Origin: an uncultured bacterium
GTDB taxonomy: Bacteria > Cyanobacteriota > Vampirovibrionia > Gastranaerophilales > Gastranaerophilaceae
Assembly: GCA_949284985.1 (NCBI GenBank)
Contig: CASDWY010000035.1
Location: forward strand, 1-64,000
Direction of reading: 5' to 3'
Length of the DNA: 64,000 nt
Below are positions 55,849-64,000 of the stretch, piece by piece. Numbering within the stretch: position 1 is the first letter of the stretch; every line of letters begins with the position of its first letter. The notes under the pieces were generated by a model. The model was not told where the DNA came from. It made no database searches and was given only the letters and a program-made list of their open reading frames with translations. The translations under genes were made by a program, and so were the position numbers.

Positions 55849-56878
55849 TTAACTCGTCCTCTTGAGATTCTCTGACAATAAATATTTCACCTGCTGCCTC
55901 AAGAGCTCTAATTATACCAACAATCTTAGTTTGAACTTCTTGTACACTCTTAGCTCTAACCGGTCCCATATACTCCATATCTTCTCGCAACATAGCTTGA
56001 GCACGCTCTGACATATTACGCATAATCTTATCTTTAATATCATCCTTAGCACCCTTAAGCGACATAGCAAGATCCTTAGTATCAACCTCACGCAACACAC
56101 GCTGAATGTCACGATCTTCAATCTTAATAATATCTTCAAATACAAACATAAGTTCGCGAACTTCTTCCGCCAATTCCGGATTTTGTACTTCTAAAAGCTC
56201 TATAACATTTCTTTCTGTAGCGCGATCCGCTCTGTTCAATATATTAGCCAATGCAGAAACACCACCTGTTTTTGAAAAATCCTGTACAACCAATGATGAA
56301 AATTTACTCTCAACAATTTTTTCAACTTCAGCTAAAATTTCAGGATTAGTTGTATTCATATCAGCTATTTTTACGGCAACTGTCGCTTGTACACTTGGAG
56401 GCAAAAAGTTTAAAACTTTTGCAGAATGTTCAGGCTTGAGATATGCCAAAATTAACGCTATCAACTGCGGATTTTCATTCTGAAAAGATGATGCTAACTG
56501 TGCAGGATCCGCATCATTAAAAAACTGAAAAGGATTGGTGTTCATCAACGTTACCAATCTATCCAAAATACTGCTGGCTTTATCAGGTCCGTATGCCTTT
56601 TCTAACAATGTTTGTGCATAATTCATACCACCTGATTGTAAATAATCACTTGCTAAAAAAATTGTATGAAACTCTTCTAAAATACCATTCAATATATCAG
56701 TCGGTATTTTATTCAAACTTGCTATATCAAAAGTAATTTGCTCCAAAAGTTCTTCATCATTTATATTTTTCATTATTTCTGACGCAGTACTTGGTCCAAG
56801 CGCAATCATAAGCGCTGCAACTTTTTGAGTTGGCGTCATATAATCAAAATTAACTGTAGTTTCCGGTTGTATTCCCAT
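55841..56878 (-). CDS. fliG: Flagellar motor switch protein FliG
   Basis: 345 residues. TPTQKVAALMIALG at the start, EHSAKVLNFLPPSVQATVA in the middle domain, and the C-terminal torque domain (LMFVFEDIIKIEDRDIQRVLREVDTKDLA, with charged residues contacting MotA). Rotor component mounted on FliF. Start follows fliF by 2 bp. Confidence 0.97.
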   Translation of the reverse strand: MGIQPETTVNFDYMTPTQKVAALMIALGPSTASEIMKNINDEELLEQITFDIASLNKIPTDILNGILEEFHTIFLASDYLQSGGMNYAQTLLEKAYGPDKASSILDRLVTLMNTNPFQFFNDADPAQLASSFQNENPQLIALILAYLKPEHSAKVLNFLPPSVQATVAVKIADMNTTNPEILAEVEKIVESKFSSLVVQDFSKTGGVSALANILNRADRATERNVIELLEVQNPELAEEVRELMFVFEDIIKIEDRDIQRVLREVDTKDLAMSLKGAKDDIKDKIMRNMSERAQAMLREDMEYMGPVRAKSVQEVQTKIVGIIRALEAAGEIFIVRESQEDELIE

Positions 56879-56880
56879 TT

Positions 56881-58443
56881 TTAATCCTTAATATACGATA
56901 TAAGCAATCTTGTAGCTTCCGCTGTATCGTTTAAAATTGTTTCATTAAGATCATTTTTAATTCGCTCTAACTCAGGATCTAACTTAGCTTCAAGCTGAGG
57001 AAGAGATTCGATATCTGACAAATCAGCCAATTCATCTTTAATACTAGGATAATGCTCATATTCAGCTCCGCCCTGCTCATCAGCAGAATTATATGCAACA
57101 GCTGTAGATGCGATACCCTTAAATAAAGACCTAAACACTATTATAGCTGCAAGACCTAAAACAAGAATAACAAACATTGGTGCTATCTCGTTTAACCATA
57201 TACGTATTGTTGTAGCATTTTTAGCTTCTTTGGCAATATTTTCTTGTTCTGTTTTTTCTTCTTCCAATCCCAAAAACTGCAAACTTGAAATTGTAACCGC
57301 ATCTCCACGATTAACATCCATACCGCTTGCTGTTACTACAAGATCATTAAGCTCTTGTTTCTCTTGTGTAGTAAGTATTTTGTTTACAGCAACCGCAATT
57401 GTCATTCTTTTTATAGTTCCTGGAGCATATATAACCTGTTTAATTTCTTTTGATACACTATAATTTGTTAAATTTTTCTGTTTTGTATAATTAAGATTTT
57501 TTTTCTGAGCGTTTTCTGTTGACGCAACACTATTTGGGTTATCATAAATTTCATTTTCACTCTGTTGTGAAGTCAAAACCCCTTCGGTCTTTCCCTCTAC
57601 CGGAATGTAACTCTCAATTGTAGCCTTTGCTGAGTTAAAATCTATATCTGCACTAACTTGGACAGAAACATTGCCTTTTCCAACTATTTTTTCTAATACA
57701 GATTGAACTTTTTTGGCAGTTTGATTTTCTACATTTGTCTTATAACTTTCAATATCACTAGAGTTTTTGCCAACTTCATCCGTTAAACTATTTCCGCTTT
57801 GATCAGTAATAAAAACACGATCCGGAGTCAATCTCGGAACTGCATAAGCTACAAGATTTTTTATTGCCTTAACTTGTTCAGTTTTAATCCTATATCCTGG
57901 TTCCAAAATTAAAATAACAGACGCTGTAGGTGCCTCATCTTTGTCTGCAAATACCGAACGTTCCGGTTCTGCTATTTGCACACGAGCCTTTGATATTCCA
58001 TTTATTCTTTCTATAGAACGAGTTAACTCACCTTGAAAAATCCTTTGTTTCGTCAATTGATTTTTAAAATCAGTTGAACCAAGTTGCAAATCATCTAAAA
58101 GCTCAAATCCATGTTCTCTATCTTGAATAAGGTCGTTTTCTGCAACATAAAGTCTCAAATCATCCTGCATATTTGACGGCACAAGAACTGCTTTTCTATC
58201 TTTACTAACCTTTACAGGATAACCGCTTTTTTTCAAGCTTTCTGAAACAGCTACCGCATCCCCCTCACTCAAATCTGAATACAAAACTGTCCAATTTGGT
58301 TCAGTAGACTTTATTAAAAGAAAAGTTAACGCTACAAGGGTAATAGCCATCAACGCACTTATGCCAAACTTTTGCCCTATATCAAGCCGGCTCCATAAGC
58401 GTTTCATATCCTCTAATATCATTTTAAAATAATTATTACCCAA
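56881..58443 (-). CDS. fliF: Flagellar MS-ring protein FliF
   Basis: 520 residues. TTG start at 58443, supported by AAGGG 9 nt upstream; an ATG 7 codons in lacks a ribosome site. Two membrane segments (about 32-48 and 425-445), YscJ-type domains (VLYSDLSEGDAVAVSESLKKSG, QRIFQGELTRSIERINGISKARVQIAEP), and a FliG-binding C-terminus. Scaffold of the motor. A TTGAAT-N16-TATATT promoter-like sequence lies in the 98-bp gap after fliE. Confidence 0.95.
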   Translation of the reverse strand: MGNNYFKMILEDMKRLWSRLDIGQKFGISALMAITLVALTFLLIKSTEPNWTVLYSDLSEGDAVAVSESLKKSGYPVKVSKDRKAVLVPSNMQDDLRLYVAENDLIQDREHGFELLDDLQLGSTDFKNQLTKQRIFQGELTRSIERINGISKARVQIAEPERSVFADKDEAPTASVILILEPGYRIKTEQVKAIKNLVAYAVPRLTPDRVFITDQSGNSLTDEVGKNSSDIESYKTNVENQTAKKVQSVLEKIVGKGNVSVQVSADIDFNSAKATIESYIPVEGKTEGVLTSQQSENEIYDNPNSVASTENAQKKNLNYTKQKNLTNYSVSKEIKQVIYAPGTIKRMTIAVAVNKILTTQEKQELNDLVVTASGMDVNRGDAVTISSLQFLGLEEEKTEQENIAKEAKNATTIRIWLNEIAPMFVILVLGLAAIIVFRSLFKGIASTAVAYNSADEQGGAEYEHYPSIKDELADLSDIESLPQLEAKLDPELERIKNDLNETILNDTAEATRLLISYIKD

Positions 58444-58541
58444 GACTAAAATCCCTTATATGTTCTATTAATAATATAACCTAATTTTTATGCAATTCAA
58501 CTATGTAAAGATTGCTTAAAATCTTGACATAAAAGATTTTT
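58444..58541 (-). promoter_or_regulatory. Gap between fliE and fliF with possible internal promoter
   Basis: Minus strand TTGAAT, 16 nt, TATATT, about 35 nt upstream of the fliF start. It may uncouple fliF-fliG-fliH-fliI from flgB-flgC-fliE. Confidence 0.4.
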
Positions 58542-59054
58542 TTATATTTTCACGTTATAAAGTTCATTATACGCTGCAAGAATTTTATTTCTTAATTGCA
58601 AGCCCATTTGCATCGAAAGATTTGCCTTTTCTGCAGCAATCATAACCTCATGCACACTAATATCCCCACCCGAAGCCAATGTCTCTACCGCATGCTCAGC
58701 ATCCATTTGTTTGGCATTTATATCTTTAACCCCATCTGAAAAACTCTCTCCAAAATGATTTAAAGCTTTTTGCACTTCACTTTTTGCTTCAACTTTTGTT
58801 GCTTGTTCAACATTTAACCCCATATCAAGATTAGGAATATTAACATACCCTGCATTTATCTCTATACCACTTTTTAAAGGTTGTGACATATGCAACTGTA
58901 CCTCTTGATTTTTTTGTTCCAAAATGTCCTCAAAATTATTAACTGCAGACTGCTCAAAACTTTGATCAATATTTTGAAGATATTGGTCAAAAACTTTGTT
59001 GAAATTAGCTATCGAATTTTGATTTGCAAAACTATTACCTAAACCTTGAACCAT
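58542..59054 (-). CDS. fliE: Flagellar hook-basal body protein FliE
   Basis: 170 residues, longer than the usual ~100-115; the extra part is a polar N-terminal region. The C-terminal half is clearly FliE (DAEHAVETLASGGDISVHEV, AAEKANLSMQMGLQLRNKIL). Joins the MS ring to the rod. RBS AGGTAGG. Confidence 0.88.
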   Translation of the reverse strand: MVQGLGNSFANQNSIANFNKVFDQYLQNIDQSFEQSAVNNFEDILEQKNQEVQLHMSQPLKSGIEINAGYVNIPNLDMGLNVEQATKVEAKSEVQKALNHFGESFSDGVKDINAKQMDAEHAVETLASGGDISVHEVMIAAEKANLSMQMGLQLRNKILAAYNELYNVKI

Positions 59055-59066
59055 AATAACCTACCT

Positions 59067-59570
59067 TTAGATTTTTAATGCCGCATTCAACATGGATTTT
59101 GTTGTTTCGGCAGCTGCAGCATTCGCTTCATATGCTCTTGATGCAGAAATCATACCTACCATCTCTTCAACTATATTAATATTGGGCAATTTAACATACC
59201 CATCCACATCAGCATCAGGATGAGATGGATCATAGACTGTTTTAAACGGTTCTTTTGACTCAGAAATTTCAGCTACACCAACACCTTGGGCAAGATTTTT
59301 TTCATCAAAAGAAATACCACCTGAAAGAATCATCTGCCCCTGATTTTGACTAAATTTTGCCTCATGCTGACCATTTGGAAATGCAGGAGAGGCCGATAAC
59401 TTATCGTTATAAATTGCCTTAAATGTTACATCTTTTTTTACATAAACACCAGGAGATCCATCCGGGTTTCTGGTTGTATTTATATTTGCAACGTTGCTCG
59501 AAATGGTGTCCATTTTTAACCTTTGAGCATACATCCCTGAGGACGAGACATCAAAAACATTAAAACTCAT
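59067..59570 (-). CDS. flgC: Flagellar proximal rod protein FlgC
   Basis: 167 residues. N-terminal rod motif FDVSSSGMYAQRLKMDTISSN and the C-terminal NINIVEEMVGMISASRAYEAN pattern are diagnostic. The ribosome site GGGGGA spans the flgB stop, coupling the two. Confidence 0.95.
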   Translation of the reverse strand: MSFNVFDVSSSGMYAQRLKMDTISSNVANINTTRNPDGSPGVYVKKDVTFKAIYNDKLSASPAFPNGQHEAKFSQNQGQMILSGGISFDEKNLAQGVGVAEISESKEPFKTVYDPSHPDADVDGYVKLPNINIVEEMVGMISASRAYEANAAAAETTKSMLNAALKI

Positions 59571-59573
59571 TTA

Positions 59574-60029
59574 CTATCCCCCACTCTTTATAACATCTGA
59601 TAAACTCTGAAACATCTTACCCTCAAGAGTTGAAAGCACGTTATACTGAATACCTGTTTTAGTCATATCCATCATTTCTGCTTCGACATTTACATTATTT
59701 CCATTTTCCGGATTTGATGCTGAATAATCTCTAATAATTTCTGGTTTATATCCATCAAAGCTATTTTGACTTAACAATTTTAAATCCTTAACCGGTGTAA
59801 CCGTATCAAGACTCTTGTGCGAGTAATATGCACTATTTATAGCTTTTACTTCTCGTTTAATATCATCTTTTTTCAACATTTCTTGAAGCTGATCTTCAAA
59901 AACAACATCCTTACGCTGATAATCCGGCGTCATAACATTTGCCGTATTTGAAGCAATTGCTTGTTGCCTTTGGATTAAACCATCAAGCGCAAGCTTCGCT
60001 ACATCCATTGCTCTGGTTGAAATTTCCAT
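59574..60029 (-). CDS. flgB: Flagellar proximal rod protein FlgB
   Basis: 151 residues. LALDGLIQRQQAIASNTANVMTP and the C-terminal MDMTKTGIQYNVLSTL match FlgB. Its ATG abuts the stop of the histidine kinase gene, with AAGGAGGT just before, tying the kinase to the flagellar genes. Confidence 0.95.
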   Translation of the reverse strand: MEISTRAMDVAKLALDGLIQRQQAIASNTANVMTPDYQRKDVVFEDQLQEMLKKDDIKREVKAINSAYYSHKSLDTVTPVKDLKLLSQNSFDGYKPEIIRDYSASNPENGNNVNVEAEMMDMTKTGIQYNVLSTLEGKMFQSLSDVIKSGG

Positions 60030-61283
60030 CTAACAACCTCCTTGTGCTTTTTTGAACTTCAGTTCAAAAATCGTCATTTTTTCATCCGAACTTATCAAGT
60101 TTAAATTTCCACCCATAGATAACATCGACGCTTTGGAAATTGACAATCCTAATCCTGAACCTCCATCCATTTTTTTTGTAGTAAATCCTTCATCGAAAAT
60201 CTTACTTAGAACCTCACAAGCAATTGCTGCCCCATCATTCTCTACAAAAATACTTACTGTTCCATCATGATTTTCAGATGAACTTACCTTCAACTTACCA
60301 TTTTCTTTAAGAGCATAAATTGCATTGTTTATAATATTTAATAACACGCCCAATACTTTTGTTTCATCGCCCAAAATATTGACATCATTCAACTGAATTT
60401 GGACATTCAAATCTTTTTCTGCTATTTTTGGGGCAACCAATTCCAAAACCATTTCTACAATATCTGACAAGTTTAATTTTTCCAACTTAAACTCTGCTGT
60501 ATCTTTCAACTCATCCAACAAAACATTTATTATTCTTGTAGATTTTTCAACTATACTACTGGCGTTTATAATTTTTTGAGCAGCATCTGAATTTGTTTTT
60601 TCTGCTCTTTTTTCTATAATTTTGGAATGTAAATCAATAACAGAAAGATTATTCCTTATTTCATGAATAATTTTTCTTACCTCTACACCAAGAATCGGTT
60701 TATCCTGCCTGTTAACTACCGCCTCAACGTTAACAGTATTTTCCATAACAGCATCATTTAAACAATCAACCACCTTATGCAATGCATCACACATAAGCTC
60801 ATTTTCCCGTCTCTCAAGTGAATATGGCTCGACATCAGGCATAAAATCAATACGTGAATTATCCAAAACAATTTTCAAAATATCTTGAATTCTACGTGAA
60901 TTTAAATAAAAATTTATATTAGAATAACCTTTTATCTCAGAAATACCATAATCCCAAACCAATGCCGCACAATATCTAGGAGCAAGAACTATTGCAAACT
61001 CCGTACTCTCCCAAATATCTTCTTGAGATACATTTACAATATTTTCCCCAATATCAGAATAAAAATATACTCCTGCTTTTGCATAATCCAATCTTTTTAA
61101 AAGACCATCAAGCCCTTTAGTATCAAACAACCTAATAAGAACCACTCCATCCGAATTATTTTCGATAACAGGTTCTACTATTGAGCGGAGCAAACTTTTA
61201 ACAGTTTGCTCGCTCGATTGTTTCATTCCGCTTTTAAATATAAACTCTCTTAAGAGATTTTTTTTAGGCTTAAATTTTCTCAT
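60030..61283 (-). CDS. Histidine kinase heading the flagellar operon
   Basis: 417 residues, soluble. N-terminal ~190-residue region includes a DICT-like segment (LIRLFDTKGLDG ... VYFYSDIGENI ... EFAIVLAPRYCAALVWD). Kinase core: His207 in KIIHEIRNNLSVID, N-box NIINNAIYAL, and GSGLGLSISKASML. Follows the response regulator by 29 bp. No membrane helices, so the signal is probably internal, perhaps assembly state. Confidence 0.88.
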   Translation of the reverse strand: MRKFKPKKNLLREFIFKSGMKQSSEQTVKSLLRSIVEPVIENNSDGVVLIRLFDTKGLDGLLKRLDYAKAGVYFYSDIGENIVNVSQEDIWESTEFAIVLAPRYCAALVWDYGISEIKGYSNINFYLNSRRIQDILKIVLDNSRIDFMPDVEPYSLERRENELMCDALHKVVDCLNDAVMENTVNVEAVVNRQDKPILGVEVRKIIHEIRNNLSVIDLHSKIIEKRAEKTNSDAAQKIINASSIVEKSTRIINVLLDELKDTAEFKLEKLNLSDIVEMVLELVAPKIAEKDLNVQIQLNDVNILGDETKVLGVLLNIINNAIYALKENGKLKVSSSENHDGTVSIFVENDGAAIACEVLSKIFDEGFTTKKMDGGSGLGLSISKASMLSMGGNLNLISSDEKMTIFELKFKKAQGGC

Positions 61284-61312
61284 ATCCCTAATCTTTTAAC
61301 TTATGCTGAACC

Positions 61313-62023
61313 CTAAATCGCAACTTTCATTCTTTTTCTATTGCCAAATCCGTTATTCAATGCATAAAGAACGGCTTGCGTTCTATCATTTACTTGTAAT
61401 TTTTGGAAAATATTATTTACGTGAGTCTTAACTGTAGTTTCAGAAATAAACAACTGACTTGCTACACCCTTATAAGTAACACCTTGTGTCAAAAGCTCAA
61501 GCACTTCTTCTTCTCTTGCAGTAAGATAAGAAAGAAGATTATCTTCATCAGAAACCTCATTCATTTCTTCTTTAAATGATTTTTGGAAATAATCAAAGAA
61601 TCTTGAAGATAAAGCTGCCGGCAAATAAATTTTTCCATTTGCCACCTCTTCAATAGCATAAATTAATTGTGCAGATGCCATAGTTTTTAAAATATATCCT
61701 TTAGCACCTATCTTCATTGCACGAAAAATTAAATCCGGATCATCATAACCGGTTAATGCAATAACTTTCACATCCAATTCTAATTTTTCAATTTCTTGTA
61801 TTGCAGACAAACCATCTTTTTCAGGCATATTAATATCCATCAAAACAATATCCGGACGATACTTTTTAATTAATGAAATACCAACATTTGCATTTGTCGC
61901 TGTTGCAATAACATCATAATTGCTTTCCATGTTAATTAGTTCTTTTACTCCTGAAAGATGATCAAAATTATCATCTATGAGCATGATTCTTGCTTTCTTT
62001 TTAAATTCTCCTATTCTTCTCAT
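61313..62023 (-). CDS. NarL/FixJ-type response regulator
   Basis: 236 residues. Receiver with acidic pair Asp17/18 and phospho-acceptor Asp63 (DIVLMDINMPEKDG), ALTGY and GYILK; LuxR-type HTH (LTAREEEVLELLTQGVTYKGV, SETTVKTHVNNIFQKLQV). Strong RBS AGGGGGAG. First gene of the operon with the kinase and flagellar genes, probably controlling flagellar expression. Confidence 0.93.
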   Translation of the reverse strand: MRRIGEFKKKARIMLIDDNFDHLSGVKELINMESNYDVIATATNANVGISLIKKYRPDIVLMDINMPEKDGLSAIQEIEKLELDVKVIALTGYDDPDLIFRAMKIGAKGYILKTMASAQLIYAIEEVANGKIYLPAALSSRFFDYFQKSFKEEMNEVSDEDNLLSYLTAREEEVLELLTQGVTYKGVASQLFISETTVKTHVNNIFQKLQVNDRTQAVLYALNNGFGNRKRMKVAI

Positions 62024-62368
62024 TTACTCCCCCTAAAGTTTTATTTAATTACGTTGAAACATACAAATCGTGTTTTCACACTATGTATATTACCTCTATT
62101 TGGTGGAGTTCCTCATCGACATTAAGGTTTAAATTAAACTAATTTAAGGATTATTTTATGGTTTAAACCTTTAGATCTATTTATAGCCTAAAAGCTTTAC
62201 AACAGTAACTTTTTTGAATTGTCAATCTCTCTAATTTAAATATATTACTCCTTTTGAGCTATTGAATAAAAATATCCTCCTATTAGAAAAATAATTTCAT
62301 CTGCAAAGATGATTGTATACATTTTTAAATATTGTATATTTTGTAATAGGAAAGAGACAAGGGGATTT
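62024..62368. promoter_or_regulatory. Divergent regulatory region upstream of the flagellar operon and the STAS-like gene
   Basis: Holds no gene. A 10-bp inverted repeat AAGGTTTAAA (62124-62133) / TTTAAACCTT (62162-62171) with a 28-nt centre and a GTGTTTTCACAC-like palindrome (62070-62081) could be regulator sites. On the plus strand TTGTAT-N16-TATATT lies just before the STAS-like gene. Confidence 0.45.
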
Positions 62369-62665
62369 ATGAATACAATTTTTGCAGATAAATTATTTCA
62401 AGACAAAAATTTTTTAAATTCTATTGATATAGAATCAGAAAAAAATCTTATACTTGACTTTAGCCACGTTAAAGATTTCAACCTCAAAAATCTATACACA
62501 CTTTTAGACCTGCAAAAGCTTGCTTTGTTCAATGATACAAAACTAAAGATTAAAAATACAACACCTATAATAGACAAAGTTTTTTTTGAAACCGGATTGT
62601 ACAAAACATTTGACAACTTTACATCAAATCCGATTTTAAATAGCAAGAGGCCTAGTTTTTCATAA
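62369..62665 (+). CDS. STAS-like protein, no phosphorylatable Ser motif
   Basis: 98 residues from MNTIFADK (62369), with AAGGGGA upstream; a longer frame lacks a site. LILDFSHVKDFNLKNLYTLL and KLKIKNTTPIIDKVFFETGLYKTF match the beta-alpha order of STAS anti-sigma antagonists, but the DSxG loop, whose Ser is phosphorylated, reads DFNL. Stop overlaps the rsmI start (TAATG). Role unknown; possibly a structural partner of a sigma/anti-sigma or flagellar switch. Confidence 0.6.
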   Translation: MNTIFADKLFQDKNFLNSIDIESEKNLILDFSHVKDFNLKNLYTLLDLQKLALFNDTKLKIKNTTPIIDKVFFETGLYKTFDNFTSNPILNSKRPSFS

Positions 62666-63495
62666 TGAGCGGCATACTTTATACTGTAGCAACTCCAATA
62701 GGGAATCTTGGTGACATAAGTTCACGTGCCATAAAAACTCTTGAAAAATCAGATTACATTCTTTGTGAAGACACTCGAGTCAGCTCAAAACTCTTATCCT
62801 ACCTGAATTTAAACAAAAAACTTATTCCCTACCATAAATTTAACGAAAAAGAACAGTTAAATCGTATTATAAATGATCTTAAAACCGGATTAAATATTGC
62901 CCTAATATCTGATGCCGGAACCCCATGTGTATCTGACCCGGGACGTGTTCTAATCAACGAACTTTATAAACAAAATATAAAAGTATCACCAATAAGTGGT
63001 CCATGTGCAATTTCAACTTTTCTGTCAGCAGTTCCCAAAAATAACGAACTATACACGTTTATAGGATTTATTCCCAGACAAAAATCTGAACAAAAAGCAA
63101 TTTTTGAAAAATACTCACACTCCGATTTAATTTTTTACGATTCACCAAACAGAATAATAAAAACTCTCGAAAACATTGCAGAATTTATTTCACCAAAAAC
63201 AAAAATAGCTATTGGACGAGAATTAACTAAAATATATGAAGAAATACTTGTCAACAGTGCTGAAAATTTACTTTTACACTTCAATACAACTTTTCCCAAA
63301 GGCGAAATAGTAGCAATGCTATATAAAGAAGAACAAGCTGTAGATCACCCCATCGACAAAGAAACAATAAATAAAATTAAAACCTTAATAGAAAAAGGTT
63401 TCTCCACAAAAGAAATTTCTATAATCCTTGCTACCCTATACAATTTGAAAAAAAATGAAATATATAAACTTGTAGAAAATATTCAAAACAAATAA
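62665..63495 (+). CDS. rsmI: 16S rRNA (cytidine-2'-O)-methyltransferase RsmI
   Basis: 276 residues. LYTVATPIGNLGDIS, CEDTRVSSKLLSYL, LISDAGTPCVSDPG and ISGPCAI are the SAM-binding family motifs. Methylates C1402 of 16S rRNA. TAATG coupling to the STAS-like gene. No terminator evident after it. Confidence 0.95.
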   Translation: MSGILYTVATPIGNLGDISSRAIKTLEKSDYILCEDTRVSSKLLSYLNLNKKLIPYHKFNEKEQLNRIINDLKTGLNIALISDAGTPCVSDPGRVLINELYKQNIKVSPISGPCAISTFLSAVPKNNELYTFIGFIPRQKSEQKAIFEKYSHSDLIFYDSPNRIIKTLENIAEFISPKTKIAIGRELTKIYEEILVNSAENLLLHFNTTFPKGEIVAMLYKEEQAVDHPIDKETINKIKTLIEKGFSTKEISIILATLYNLKKNEIYKLVENIQNK

Positions 63496-63608
63496 AACTA
63501 TTAAGTTTCTTTATAAATTTATATTAAATAATTATAAGTTTAGCAACTTTTTATAAAAACCTTGTTTAATATAAATACATAGGTTAGATTTACTTTAAAA
63601 TATTTAAA

Positions 63609-64000
63609 ATGAAAGCAACTACAACAACTACTTCTACACCAAATTTTGCTGTACAAATACCAATTAATAAAGACAGCACTACAAAATCTTCAAAACCAGG
63701 AGTATTAAAAACTACCTGTGCAATAACTGCAGCCATAGGTAGTTTTAGTGCTTTTAATGCACTAAGCAGCATAGCAGCAAATAAATATTTAAATGAAAGT
63801 ATTTTAAAGAATAACTTTCAAATTCCTCAAGACTATTACGAAAAAATATTGGAGTCTGCAAAACCAAACAAAAAAGTTACCATTATTCATAATACAGAAG
63901 AAATATACAGCAAAACTAAGGAATTTTATAACATACTTCTTCATAAAAAAGGATTAAATAAATACCCCAAACTAAAAAACAAAATACAAGCCATGATACT
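63609..64000 (+). CDS. Unknown gene, runs off the window end
   Basis: An ATG at 63609 opens a frame that stays open to 64000 (at least 130 residues). Ser/Thr-rich N-terminus, a hydrophobic segment around residues 33-58 (AITAAIGSFSAFNALSSIAA), then a Lys-rich helical region. No ribosome site, but TAAAAT (63596-63601) lies 7 nt before the ATG. No known family. Partial, so uncertain. Confidence 0.5.
   Translation, partial: MKATTTTTSTPNFAVQIPINKDSTTKSSKPGVLKTTCAITAAIGSFSAFNALSSIAANKYLNESILKNNFQIPQDYYEKILESAKPNKKVTIIHNTEEIYSKTKEFYNILLHKKGLNKYPKLKNKIQAMI

Overview
The window looks like a chromosomal segment of a gut-type Vampirovibrionia/Melainabacteria (Gastranaerophilales-like) bacterium, the non-photosynthetic sister group of Cyanobacteria. 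The DNA is strongly AT-rich. The clearest marker is RNA polymerase: the beta' subunit is split into two adjacent complete genes (rpoC1 and rpoC2), and the trigger loop in rpoC2 carries an insertion of about 655 residues, both cyanobacterial hallmarks. lpxK and an MlaEFD-type lipid transporter point to an outer membrane, the flagellar genes to motility, and the prepilin N-termini to type IV pilus-like export. No tRNA, rRNA, CRISPR array, transposase or prophage block was seen.

Layout. 1-4.2 kb: end of a prepilin-like gene, a PPi-dependent phosphofructokinase, and a glycosyltransferase-like membrane protein with a zinc ribbon. 4.3-8.3 kb: mlaE-mlaF-mlaD-lpxK operon. 8.3-11.5 kb: a duplicated-domain protein of unknown function and a small secreted protein. 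11.6-20.8 kb: rpoB-rpoC1-rpoC2 (minus strand). 21-28.5 kb: a hybrid-cluster-protein homologue lacking every cluster ligand, then glgA, ruvA, bioB, a TPR protein, and a metallopeptidase flanked by two tiny zinc-ribbon genes. 28.5-31.8 kb: two glycosyltransferases, an MscS channel, a CMP-sugar synthetase, and a ribbon-helix-helix regulator with a palindromic operator. 32-36.3 kb: motA, motB, a TPR protein and a diguanylate cyclase. 36.3-41.5 kb: a prepilin/phage-tail-collar fusion, mutS, a small membrane protein and ribD. 41.5-45.7 kb: two tandem paralogous, cysteine-free, Gln/Ala-rich coiled-coil proteins of unknown function. 45.8-53.8 kb: a YkgJ-like protein, mutS2, a degenerate histidine phosphatase, rsgA, a prenyl synthase, a DUF212 protein and a sensor kinase. 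53.8-62.0 kb (minus strand): response regulator, histidine kinase, flgB, flgC, fliE, fliF, fliG, fliH, fliI. 62.3-64 kb: a STAS-like protein, rsmI, and the start of an unknown gene.

The flagellar story is spread over three places: the basal body and export operon headed by its own two-component system, the motAB stator, and probably the diguanylate cyclase behind motAB. The most unusual items are the ligand-less Hcp homologue, the twin coiled-coil proteins, the prepilin/tail-collar fusion, a set of promoters whose -10 box lies exactly 6 nt before the start codon (probable leaderless mRNAs), and convergent gene pairs that meet stop-to-stop with no terminator. Functions rest on motif recognition by eye; no database search or structure prediction was run.
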